Origin: an uncultured Faecalibacterium sp. | Lineage (GTDB): Bacteria > Bacillota > Clostridia > Oscillospirales > Ruminococcaceae | Assembly (NCBI GenBank): GCA_902463905.1 | Contig: CABQHF010000079.1 | Coordinates: 1-8,840 of the forward strand | Direction of reading: 5' to 3' | DNA length: 8,840 nucleotides | Shown: positions 1-6,905 of the stretch, in pieces | Numbering within the stretch: the first letter of the stretch is position 1 | How the letters are laid out: every line of letters begins with the position of its first letter | Notes under the pieces: model-generated | What the model was told of the DNA's origin: nothing | Seen by the model: only the letters and a program-made list of their open reading frames with translations | Database searches by the model: none | Position numbers and translations under genes: made by a program

Positions 1-189
1 GCCCGCGAGACGGTCAAGGCCATGCGCAAGGACGTGCTGGCCAAGTGCTACGGCGGCGATATCACCCGCAAGAAAAAGCTGCTGGAAAAGCAGAAGGAAG
101 GCAAAAAGAAGATGCGCCAGCTGGGCAGCGTTTCTCTGCCCAGCGAGGCCTTTACCGCCGTGCTCAAACTGGACAGCGACGACGATTAA
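1..189 (+). CDS. lepA: Elongation factor 4 (LepA), C-terminal fragment
   Basis: This is the last 62 codons of LepA, the ribosome-associated GTPase that acts on stalled or mis-translocated ribosomes in the cytoplasm. The reading frame is open from base 1 to a TAA at 187-189, so the 5' part lies outside the window. The fragment has the hallmark LepA C-terminal domain: a YGGDITRKKKLLEKQKEGKK stretch, followed by a GSV..P.EAF.AVLKLD ending and an acidic tail. That basic segment is highly conserved in EF4 and is not found in EF-G or TypA. The gene is followed by a strong hairpin terminator and is convergent with the polysaccharide operon, so it is unlikely to be co-regulated with it. The GTPase domains cannot be judged from this window. 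Confidence 0.95.
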   Translation, partial: ARETVKAMRKDVLAKCYGGDITRKKKLLEKQKEGKKKMRQLGSVSLPSEAFTAVLKLDSDDD

Positions 190-211
190 GCCCCCGCTTT
201 CCTCTTATAAA

Positions 212-270
212 ATACAGCGCCCCTGTGCACCGGATGGGTTCCGTGCACAGGGGCGCTTTGTTGTTTTTGG
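212..270. terminator. Rho-independent terminator shared by convergent lepA and polysaccharide operon
   Basis: A perfect 15-bp inverted repeat (216-230 against 243-257, arm AGCGCCCCTGTGCAC) encloses a 12-base loop. On the plus strand it is followed by a T-rich run (258-276, TTTGTTGTTTTT-like), as expected for termination of lepA. On the minus strand the hairpin is followed by TGTATTTTAT, a weaker but usable T-rich tail. The hairpin sits between the lepA stop (189) and the last glycosyltransferase stop (275), so it probably terminates both transcripts. The gap 190-274 holds nothing else recognisable. Confidence 0.9.
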
Positions 271-274
271 TTTT

Positions 275-1288
275 TCAGCAGCGGTTGTTCCAGCTGGAAA
301 GAGCGATCACTGCCGCGCACAGCCGGGCTTTGAGCAGCGCCAGCTTGATGCGGTCGTTGCGGCTGCGGGCATCCTGCAGGGGCATCTCCCCCACGGCAGC
401 CCGCACCGCCGGGATGCGCAGTGCCTGTTGTAGCCATGCGGTGCGCTGGCGGAAGTTCAGCGGCCCCAGGCAGATGTTCTTGATGCCGAACTGCAGGTCC
501 AGCACCCGGCTGTGGTTTACGGCCCGGCGGCAGGCGGGGTCGTTTTCTAATCCCCAGCTCTTTGCCACAGCCTCCACCGCATCCGAGAGGTAAAAGTTAT
601 CGGCCAGCCGCTCCGGGTGGTAGCTCTGGGAGGCCGACCCCGAGGCACGCAGCTTATAGCGGTAGAGCTTTTCCGGGATGCCCACCACACAGTGCAGGTG
701 CTGCCGGTAAAAGGACACGAAAAACAGGGCGTCCTCCGCGATCTTATGATCGGTAAAGCGACAGCTGCCTTCCTCGATGCAGCGGCGGCGGAACAGCTGC
801 CGGGTGACCATGGACATGGCCGACAGCTGCGGGAACAGCTGCGGGCAGGGGTCGCCCCGGTATACCCCTTCCAGAACCGGGGCAATGTCGGTGCAGCCGG
901 TACGGGTGCCGTCGGCCGCGTAGTGCTCCTCATAGCCGCCGAACATAATCAGGTCCGCATCCGTCTGCTTTGCCGTGCGGCACAGCACCTCCACCATCTG
1001 GGGCTCCAGTGCGTCATCACTGTCCAGAAACTGCACATAGGTGCCGCGGGCTGCAGCCAGACCGGCGTTGCGGGCGGCCCCGACCCCGGCGTTCTTCTGA
1101 TGGATCACCCGGAAGCGGGCATCCTGCCGGGCGGCCGCATCACACAGCGCCCCGCAGCCGTCCGGGGAGCCGTCGTCCACCAGAATGGCTTCCCAGTCCG
1201 GGCAGGTCTGGGCCCGCAGAGAGTCCAGTGCCGCCGGGAGATATTGCTCTACGTTATAAACCGGCACGATAATACTGATCTCAGGCAT
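275..1288 (-). CDS. Glycosyltransferase family 2 (last gene of the operon)
   Basis: This 337-residue GT-A fold glycosyltransferase of family GT2 is predicted to move a sugar from a nucleotide-sugar donor onto a lipid-linked repeat unit at the cytoplasmic face of the membrane. The N terminus shows the classic strand SIIVPVYN (5-12), the nucleotide-binding VDDGS (37-41), the N..G...ARN.G segment (about 66-76) and the metal-binding FLDSDD (87-92, DxD = D89-S90-D91). A later ED pair (185-186) is in the position usual for the catalytic base region. The last 25 residues are hydrophobic and basic and may lie on the membrane. The start is ATG with AAAGGAG at 1297-1303, spaced 8 bases. It overlaps the upstream GT4 gene by 8 bases, which points to translational coupling. 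Donor and acceptor sugars cannot be read from the sequence. Confidence 0.93.
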   Translation of the reverse strand: MPEISIIVPVYNVEQYLPAALDSLRAQTCPDWEAILVDDGSPDGCGALCDAAARQDARFRVIHQKNAGVGAARNAGLAAARGTYVQFLDSDDALEPQMVEVLCRTAKQTDADLIMFGGYEEHYAADGTRTGCTDIAPVLEGVYRGDPCPQLFPQLSAMSMVTRQLFRRRCIEEGSCRFTDHKIAEDALFFVSFYRQHLHCVVGIPEKLYRYKLRASGSASQSYHPERLADNFYLSDAVEAVAKSWGLENDPACRRAVNHSRVLDLQFGIKNICLGPLNFRQRTAWLQQALRIPAVRAAVGEMPLQDARSRNDRIKLALLKARLCAAVIALSSWNNRC

Positions 1289-2408
1289 GGGCCGCGCTCC
1301 TTTCGGCGATCAGGCCGGTGTACAGCTGCTGCAGGCGCCGGGTCTCCTGCCGGATGTCGTACCCGGCATCCCGCACCTGTGCCGCCGCCTGCGCACGGTC
1401 GGGCAGATTGCGGTCCGCATCCTTCAGCACTGCGGCCCATACTTCGTCCGGCTGTTCCAGCGAAATGCGGCAGCTGTCCGGCCGCAGCAGGACCTCCTCG
1501 GTGACGCCGGTGGAGAACACGCAGGGCAGACCGGACGCCTGCGCTTCCATGCCCACCACGGGCAGGCCCTCAAACAGCGAGGGCATCACGAACACATCCA
1601 TGGCCTGATACCAGACGGAGGTGTCGCTCTGCACGCCCAGGAACTTCACATCCTGCGCAATGCCCAGCCGGGCGGCCTTGGCTTCCAGCTCGGCCCGCAG
1701 CTCGCCCTCGCCCACCAGCAGCAGGCAGCTGTCCGGCCGCACTTTTTTCAGGGCCGCAAAGATGTCCAGCAGGCGGGTGTGGTTCTTCTGCGCCATCAGG
1801 CGGGCCACACAGCCCACCACCAGCTTATCGTTCAGGCCATATTCTGCCCGCAGCTTTGCCCGCACCTCCGGCCGGTAGCCAAAGCGGTCCAGGTCGATGG
1901 CGTTGCGCAGGGTCACGCCCCGGGCATCCCACGCGCTCTGTCCAAAGTAGTAGATGCCGGCCTCCCGCCCGCAGGCCCAGTAATCGGTGGCCGCGCCGGG
2001 AATGAACTGTTTGCAGAACCATTTGATCGGCAGCTTGGCGTCCTTGGGCAGACGGGTGTTGTGGGCGTGGGCGATGCGCACCGGCAGGCCCGCCTTTTTA
2101 GCGCCTTCCAGCGCAAAAAGCTGCATGGCCTCGTTGTGGGCGTGCAGCGCCTTGATCTCCGGGTGCTGGGCCAGCAGCTGCTGCATAGAGCGCAGGTAGG
2201 CCGGGTAGCTCTGCGGGGCTACGCCCGGGCTCTGGAAGATGCGCCCGCCCAGTGCGCGGATCTCGTCATCAAAAAAGCCGGGCTTTTGTTTGTTGACCAG
2301 AAAATCGAACTGGAACTGCGTGCGGTCCAGATGCCGGTAATAGTTCATCAGCATCGACTCGATGCCGCCCCGGTCCATGTTGCTGACCGACTGCAGGATG
2401 TGGATCAT
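1281..2408 (-). CDS. Glycosyltransferase family 4, EpsF-like
   Basis: This 375-residue GT-B fold retaining glycosyltransferase of family GT4 resembles Bacillus subtilis EpsF, an exopolysaccharide transferase, in several signature stretches. These are the N-terminal NMDRGGIESMLMNYYR (10-25), an HAHN motif in the acceptor domain (114-117), and DVFVMPSLFEGLPVV (271-285) followed by MEAQASGLPC. The donor site has R203 and K208, the GEGE loop (233-236) and the E-x7-E pair (E280, E288). The open frame runs upstream to 2708, but the ATG at 2406-2408 is chosen for three reasons: homology begins exactly there, AAAGGAAG lies at 2415-2422 (6-base spacing), and the ATG forms an ATGA overlap with the stop of the polymerase gene. 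It probably adds a sugar to the undecaprenyl-linked repeat unit; the sugar is unknown. Confidence 0.93.
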   Translation of the reverse strand: MIHILQSVSNMDRGGIESMLMNYYRHLDRTQFQFDFLVNKQKPGFFDDEIRALGGRIFQSPGVAPQSYPAYLRSMQQLLAQHPEIKALHAHNEAMQLFALEGAKKAGLPVRIAHAHNTRLPKDAKLPIKWFCKQFIPGAATDYWACGREAGIYYFGQSAWDARGVTLRNAIDLDRFGYRPEVRAKLRAEYGLNDKLVVGCVARLMAQKNHTRLLDIFAALKKVRPDSCLLLVGEGELRAELEAKAARLGIAQDVKFLGVQSDTSVWYQAMDVFVMPSLFEGLPVVGMEAQASGLPCVFSTGVTEEVLLRPDSCRISLEQPDEVWAAVLKDADRNLPDRAQAAAQVRDAGYDIRQETRRLQQLYTGLIAERSAAHA

Positions 2409-3811
2409 GAAGAACTTCCTTTCTCCCGGTACTGTGCCCGGATGCGCCGCTGCACCTCCTGCGCCGAGGGCGGCTGCCATGTCTGTTTTTGGGCGGCAGG
2501 GTCCTTCGTCGGCTTTGCAAAGCAGCACACCGCCAGCGGGATCATGCGCAGGCCCATGGTGCACCAGAAATAAAAGGCCGTGTTGTCGGTGAGGTAGGTC
2601 ATGGACAGCGGGTTGAGGATGGCAAAATACAGGATGCCGGCCTCGGCACCATAGCGCTTGATCCAGAACCAGGGCAGGATCAGGTACAGGAACGCGCACC
2701 AGAAGCACAGCCCCGGAAAGCCCAGTTCCACGAACACCTTGAGGATATCGTTGTGCAGCGGGTAGGCCACATCAATGAGACCGATCTCATAAAAGCGGGT
2801 GACCATGGCGTCCACCGCCTCGAACCCCAGCCCGATGAAGGTGGGCGAGAACTGATAATAGGGTTTGGCCAGACTCCAGATGTAATCGCGGCCCATCATG
2901 TTGATGCCCACAGCGTTCAGCAGCCGGGAGATAGCCCCGGTGTGCACCAGATACAGGTACACCCAAAACAGGGTCACCCAGGCCGCGCCGGTGAGCATGA
3001 TCAGCTTTTCCTTGGCATGGCTGCGGCGCAGCACCCAGATGTAAAAGGCCGAGACCACCAGCGCCGGCAACAGGATGCGCTTCATGCCCGCCAGTACAAA
3101 AAAGAAGGAGCAGCCCGCCAGCACCCAGTTGCGGGTGCGCTGCTGCTTGGTTTCTTTTGGCGAAAAGAACAGGTAGTACAGCACAAAGATGCCCTCCAGA
3201 AAGGTCACCTCGTGGATCTCCAGCCGCTCGGCATAGCCATAGGTGTTGTTGCCCAGCGACAGAATGCTGGTGAGCAGGGAGCTCACGCTCTCGCCCACAC
3301 CATAGGCGGGCACCTCGCTGAACAGGATGAAGAGGTTTGCGCAGCAGATGCCGATGGTGAACAGGTCGATGCTGAACCGCCCGTACAGGTATACGCAGCA
3401 GATGGCCACCACCGTGGCGATGCTCTGATACAGGATCTTTTCCACGCCGCGGGTGATGGAGGTAAAGGCCGTGAAGTTGCGCACCCAGATGAACATGGAC
3501 CAGGCGGCAAGCACCGCCAGATACAGGATGTACAGCCCGGACGGCCCGGCCAGTTTTTTCAACCGGTCAAAATCGCCCCGGATGAAAAATTCCAGCCCGG
3601 CCAGCCCCACAAAGGCCAGCGTCACCGCCTTGGGCAGACCGCCCAGCACCACATTGATGCTTTTGCCTTCGCCCAGCCCGGACACGGTGAACAGCAGCAC
3701 CGCCAGCAGTTCCATCCAGCGGGGCTGGCGAAACTCCCGGCTGCGGAACGGGTCTTTTTTGCCGTAATATTTCCGGGTCAGGATCTTGGAAACATCCTGC
3801 ACGCGGTCCAC
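2405..3811 (-). CDS. O-antigen ligase / Wzy-type polysaccharide polymerase, membrane protein
   Basis: This 468-residue integral membrane protein has about ten to twelve hydrophobic segments between residues 33 and 430 and a basic hydrophilic tail. Late in the sequence it carries the signature of the Wzy_C/O-antigen ligase superfamily: GRDYIW (307-312), a GLGF loop (327-330), and HND-x6-FVELGFPG (H353, E362, G364, G367). Family members join lipid-linked repeat units outside the membrane, as Wzy-type polymerases or as ligases; in this operon a polymerase role is most likely. No ATG fits. The start is read as GTG (3809-3811) with GGAAAG at 3816-3821, only 4 bases away; a second GTG three codons later is an alternative. 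An in-frame TGA, the stop of the preceding gene, lies 27 bases upstream and limits any extension. Its own stop overlaps the next gene as ATGA. Confidence 0.88.
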   Translation of the reverse strand: MDRVQDVSKILTRKYYGKKDPFRSREFRQPRWMELLAVLLFTVSGLGEGKSINVVLGGLPKAVTLAFVGLAGLEFFIRGDFDRLKKLAGPSGLYILYLAVLAAWSMFIWVRNFTAFTSITRGVEKILYQSIATVVAICCVYLYGRFSIDLFTIGICCANLFILFSEVPAYGVGESVSSLLTSILSLGNNTYGYAERLEIHEVTFLEGIFVLYYLFFSPKETKQQRTRNWVLAGCSFFFVLAGMKRILLPALVVSAFYIWVLRRSHAKEKLIMLTGAAWVTLFWVYLYLVHTGAISRLLNAVGINMMGRDYIWSLAKPYYQFSPTFIGLGFEAVDAMVTRFYEIGLIDVAYPLHNDILKVFVELGFPGLCFWCAFLYLILPWFWIKRYGAEAGILYFAILNPLSMTYLTDNTAFYFWCTMGLRMIPLAVCCFAKPTKDPAAQKQTWQPPSAQEVQRRIRAQYREKGSSS

Positions 3812-3838
3812 CTCGCTTTCCGTGCCGGTGTAAACCGG

Positions 3839-5050
3839 TCAGTTGATCAGCTGGAACAGTCTGCCCTGCAGCTGCCATAGCCCATAGTCCGCCTGTTCCA
3901 GCGCCCGCTGCGCCAGCCGCACGGCATAGGGCAGCATCCGGGGGTCCGGCAGCTTCGTTGCCCACCGGCGGTACAGCAGGCAGCAGCAGGCAAAGGCCGT
4001 CTGCCGGTCCGCCTCCGGCAGACCGGCCACACACACATAGCAGTAATTGGCCAGCTGCAGGATCAGGTTGCAGGCAAACAGCGCATCCTGCGGCAGGCCC
4101 AGACGCACCGCACCGTCCAGCATTTCTCCAGCCACCCAGTAGGCCTGCAATGCTTTGGCCGTATTCTGGGAGGTCGCGGTGAGCCCTATTGTATTTTTGC
4201 GCCACAAATATACCACAGGTTTTGTCGAAGCAATGCACTTCGCCCGCGGAAAGACCCAGAAATGGATTATGGCATCCTCAAAACAGGTGTACCCGGAGGG
4301 GAACCGTACCCGTTCAAACAGGGTCCGGCGGTACAGCTTGCCCCAGGGAGTGCCGGGCAGCTCCACCACATCCAGCCGCCGGGGGCCGGTGTAGCACACT
4401 TCTGCGTACTGCTGCACCGCACCGCGGGTGTCGGCTTCGTCGCAATACTGCCAGCCGCCCTGCACGATATCCGCCCCGGTGCGCGCCTGCGCCGCCAGCA
4501 GCGTCTCCACTGCGTCCGACAGCAGGCAGTCATCGCAATCCACAAACAGGACCCAGCGGCCCACCGCCCGGGCCAGACCGGTGTTGCGGGCGCGGGCCGC
4601 GCTGCCGCCCTGCTCCGGGTGCAGCACGGTGACCCCTCCCTGCCGGGCGTACTCGGCCAGAATGGCCCCGCTGCCGTCGGTGGAGCCGTCCTCCACCGCC
4701 AGCACCTGCAGGCGGCGAGTGGTGTTCTGGTGCAGGATGCTGTCCAGACAGGCGCGCAAAAAGCGCTCCCCGTTGTGCACCGGCACGATCACCGACACAT
4801 CCACCGCATCGTCCTGCGGCGGCAGCGGGCAGGGCTCCCCGGCATCGCACACCGGCTCCGGGCAGATGCCCGGCGCGCGGGCGGCAAAGGTCTCCAGCTG
4901 CTGGTCGGAAAAGCGCTGATGCTTCACGGCTCCCAGCACCCCGGCGGCACAGCGGCCCGCCGTGCGGGCACCCCACGCCACGGCAAGTGCCAGCGGCTCA
5001 CAGCCGGTTTGGGAACGGACGAGCTGGCAGGCCCGTTGATTCTGCAGCAT
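3839..5050 (-). CDS. Glycosyltransferase family 2 with an unassigned N-terminal extension
   Basis: This 403-residue protein has a GT2 catalytic domain that starts only near residue 84 (VDVSVIVPVHNGE). The core shows VEDGSTDGS (119-127, with E-D in place of the usual D-D), ARARNTGLA (152-160), the metal site FVDCDD (169-174), TPWGKLYRR (234-242) and FED (257-259). The first 83 residues match no domain I recognise; they include Cys63, Cys68 and Cys74 close to a proline-rich linker. The whole protein is cysteine-rich (19 Cys, including a CCC run at 355-357). The start is ATG 5048-5050, with AAGGAGG at 5059-5065 spaced 8 bases; the frame stays open upstream but there it lies inside the Wzz-GGDEF gene. 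It lies 22 bases downstream of that gene. A role in repeat-unit assembly is inferred from family and operon. Confidence 0.9.
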   Translation of the reverse strand: MLQNQRACQLVRSQTGCEPLALAVAWGARTAGRCAAGVLGAVKHQRFSDQQLETFAARAPGICPEPVCDAGEPCPLPPQDDAVDVSVIVPVHNGERFLRACLDSILHQNTTRRLQVLAVEDGSTDGSGAILAEYARQGGVTVLHPEQGGSAARARNTGLARAVGRWVLFVDCDDCLLSDAVETLLAAQARTGADIVQGGWQYCDEADTRGAVQQYAEVCYTGPRRLDVVELPGTPWGKLYRRTLFERVRFPSGYTCFEDAIIHFWVFPRAKCIASTKPVVYLWRKNTIGLTATSQNTAKALQAYWVAGEMLDGAVRLGLPQDALFACNLILQLANYCYVCVAGLPEADRQTAFACCCLLYRRWATKLPDPRMLPYAVRLAQRALEQADYGLWQLQGRLFQLIN

Positions 5051-5072
5051 GGCTGCCGCCTCCTTATCTTTT

Positions 5073-6905
5073 TTACACCGTCTCGTGTGCGGTCTCCGGC
5101 TGCGGCTTATTGGCATCCCGCAGCTTCTTGAATGCGCAGCGCAGCAGATCCCGGATGTTGAATTCCTTTTCGTCATCCGAGGTGGCACTGGCTGCCCTGT
5201 ACTCGATGGCGTAATCCGGGTTCAGGCTGTTGTACTCCTGGATCTGCTCGTCCAGCACTTCCAGAATGGCCTCCGCCTTGACGGCGTTGCATTCCCGGAA
5301 GAAGCCCACGATCTGGCCCGCACCGTTGGAACCGATGAAACTCTCCTCGGTGCCAAGGGCCGCCACCAGCCCGGCAAAGTCCCGCAGGACATGGTTGCCC
5401 ACCGAGTAACCATACTCCCGTGAGAGATGGTTCAGGCTGGTAAACTGGAAGCACATGCAGGTAAAGTGGCTGGGCAGCAGGCCCTGCTTTTCCAGCCGTG
5501 CCATCATGGCATCCACACGGTCGCGGTTGGGCAGACCGGTCTTTTTGTCCACATACATAAAGTATTCCACAAAGTCGCGGGAACGGCCCACCACAATGGC
5601 CAGTGCGCAGCCCACGAGGAAGAAGAATACAAAGCCGATGGCCAGATACAGCTTGGTGTTGATGCTGGGCCACACTCTGGTGGAGCTGGTGGTCTGCAGA
5701 TAGTCCGCGCTCAGGGAGCGGTTGTGCTCCATGCTGGTCTGGTTCACGATCTGGTAGTAGTCCACCAGCGTCTGCTCGTACTTGTTGATCTCCGACTCGA
5801 TCGCGGCATGGGAGGCCTCATCGCCGCCCACCCCGCCGGCTGCCTGGAAGGTGTCCAGCAGCTGCTGGGTGTAGGCCCGGCGGATGGCGCTGCTGCGCAG
5901 GGTCTTGTCGATCTCCACATACTCCAAAATCAGCGAATCGTAGGTGATCTGCTTGCTCTGGTTGTCATCGTAGGCCTCTACGTTCTTCAGGATGTAGTCG
6001 GTGCCGCTGTCGTTGGCGTCGTTGTGGTAATGGTAGTTGATCAGGTCGCGGTTCTTCTCCGAGTAGTTCTGGATCAGGCCGCTGAGGTAGGCTTCCCGCT
6101 CCTGATACACCTGCTCGTTCTGCACGCTGCTCTCGATGCTCTGGGTCAGGTTGCGGCACAGCTTGTCGGCGTTGCGCACCTGCGGCCCAGTCATCACATT
6201 CGCGTACAGCGACGGGATCTCGTAGTCGTACAGCATCTTATAGATGTCGTACAGGTCCTCGTAGGAATAACCCGTGACCGAAGAGCGGAAGTTGGGATAG
6301 TTTGTCTTTTTATCCTCCAGATAGTTCAGCACTTCGGTGGTGTCGGCCGACAGCACGTCCACGCACTCGTAATAGTCGTAGCCGCTGTTCAGCAGGCCGC
6401 TGGAGGGGTTCATGGTCAGGGGCAGCTCCACATATTCCTCCGTGTAGATGGTGGAATAGCTGCTGACGATGGCATCCAGCACCCGGCGGGCGTAGCTCGC
6501 ACCCAGGCTGCCGTCCACCACCAGCGTCACCTTGTATTCGTCCGGGAAGTAGGTAGACTCTTCCCCCTTGTCGATGAGAGCTTCCTGCAGGGCCTTCTGG
6601 TCGTCCGGGATCAGCTCTTCCACCGTGCAGTGGGAGCGCACAAGGTTGATGCCGCTTTGCAGCCCAAGGCTCTCCATGGCCTGCGAGATGACCTTGGAAG
6701 AATAGATCTCGTCCACGTTCATGGCGGTGCCGTCCGGGGCAAAGCCGTCCTTGATGCCGTCGTGCAGGTACTTGATGTTCACACTGGCGGTGTAGGTCTG
6801 GTTGTTCTTGCAGTACCAGTACACCACCACTGTGCCCGCCATGGTCACGGCCAGCACCAGTGCAAAGAACCGCCGGAGGTAGCGCAGGATATCAAACTTT
6901 TTCAA
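5073..6905 (-). CDS. Wzz-like polysaccharide chain-length protein fused to a degenerate GGDEF domain
   Basis: This 610-residue membrane protein has two parts. Residues 13-32 and 419-439 are transmembrane segments flanking an extracytoplasmic region of about 385 residues, which holds probable coiled coils (about 245-294 and 369-398). The stretch after TM1 (YTASVNIKYL) and a proline just before TM2 (VWPSIN) fit the Wzz/chain-length-determinant family. After TM2 a cytoplasmic GGDEF-like domain (about 445-595) begins with the family signature DKKTGLPNR (453-461). The GGDEF motif itself reads NGAGQ (527-531), and the metal, substrate and I-site residues are replaced, so cyclase activity is very unlikely. 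The start is TTG (6903-6905). AAGGAGG sits 7 bases upstream, and the TTGA forms a 4-base overlap with the stop of the preceding gene. An in-frame ATG at 6962 would lie inside that gene and add 19 residues unlike a Wzz N terminus. Inferred role: regulated control of polymer length or export. Confidence 0.85.
   Translation of the reverse strand: MKKFDILRYLRRFFALVLAVTMAGTVVVYWYCKNNQTYTASVNIKYLHDGIKDGFAPDGTAMNVDEIYSSKVISQAMESLGLQSGINLVRSHCTVEELIPDDQKALQEALIDKGEESTYFPDEYKVTLVVDGSLGASYARRVLDAIVSSYSTIYTEEYVELPLTMNPSSGLLNSGYDYYECVDVLSADTTEVLNYLEDKKTNYPNFRSSVTGYSYEDLYDIYKMLYDYEIPSLYANVMTGPQVRNADKLCRNLTQSIESSVQNEQVYQEREAYLSGLIQNYSEKNRDLINYHYHNDANDSGTDYILKNVEAYDDNQSKQITYDSLILEYVEIDKTLRSSAIRRAYTQQLLDTFQAAGGVGGDEASHAAIESEINKYEQTLVDYYQIVNQTSMEHNRSLSADYLQTTSSTRVWPSINTKLYLAIGFVFFFLVGCALAIVVGRSRDFVEYFMYVDKKTGLPNRDRVDAMMARLEKQGLLPSHFTCMCFQFTSLNHLSREYGYSVGNHVLRDFAGLVAALGTEESFIGSNGAGQIVGFFRECNAVKAEAILEVLDEQIQEYNSLNPDYAIEYRAASATSDDEKEFNIRDLLRCAFKKLRDANKPQPETAHETV

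Noticed and set aside
2409..2708. Upstream extension of the GT4 frame to an ATG at 2708
   Set aside because: The extra 100 residues overlap the polymerase gene in another frame and do not resemble a GT4 N terminus; the ATG at 2408 has both a ribosome binding site and homology.
2489..3880. A 463-codon plus-strand open frame opposite the polymerase gene
   Set aside because: The opposite strand encodes a coherent multi-pass membrane protein with the ligase signature; this frame is His/Gln-rich with no domain.
3567..4238. A 223-codon minus-strand frame spanning the GT2/polymerase junction
   Set aside because: It is out of frame with both genes, rich in Gly, Ala and Pro, and has no motif. The two real genes on either side are separated by a normal 27-base gap, so there is no sign of a frameshift.
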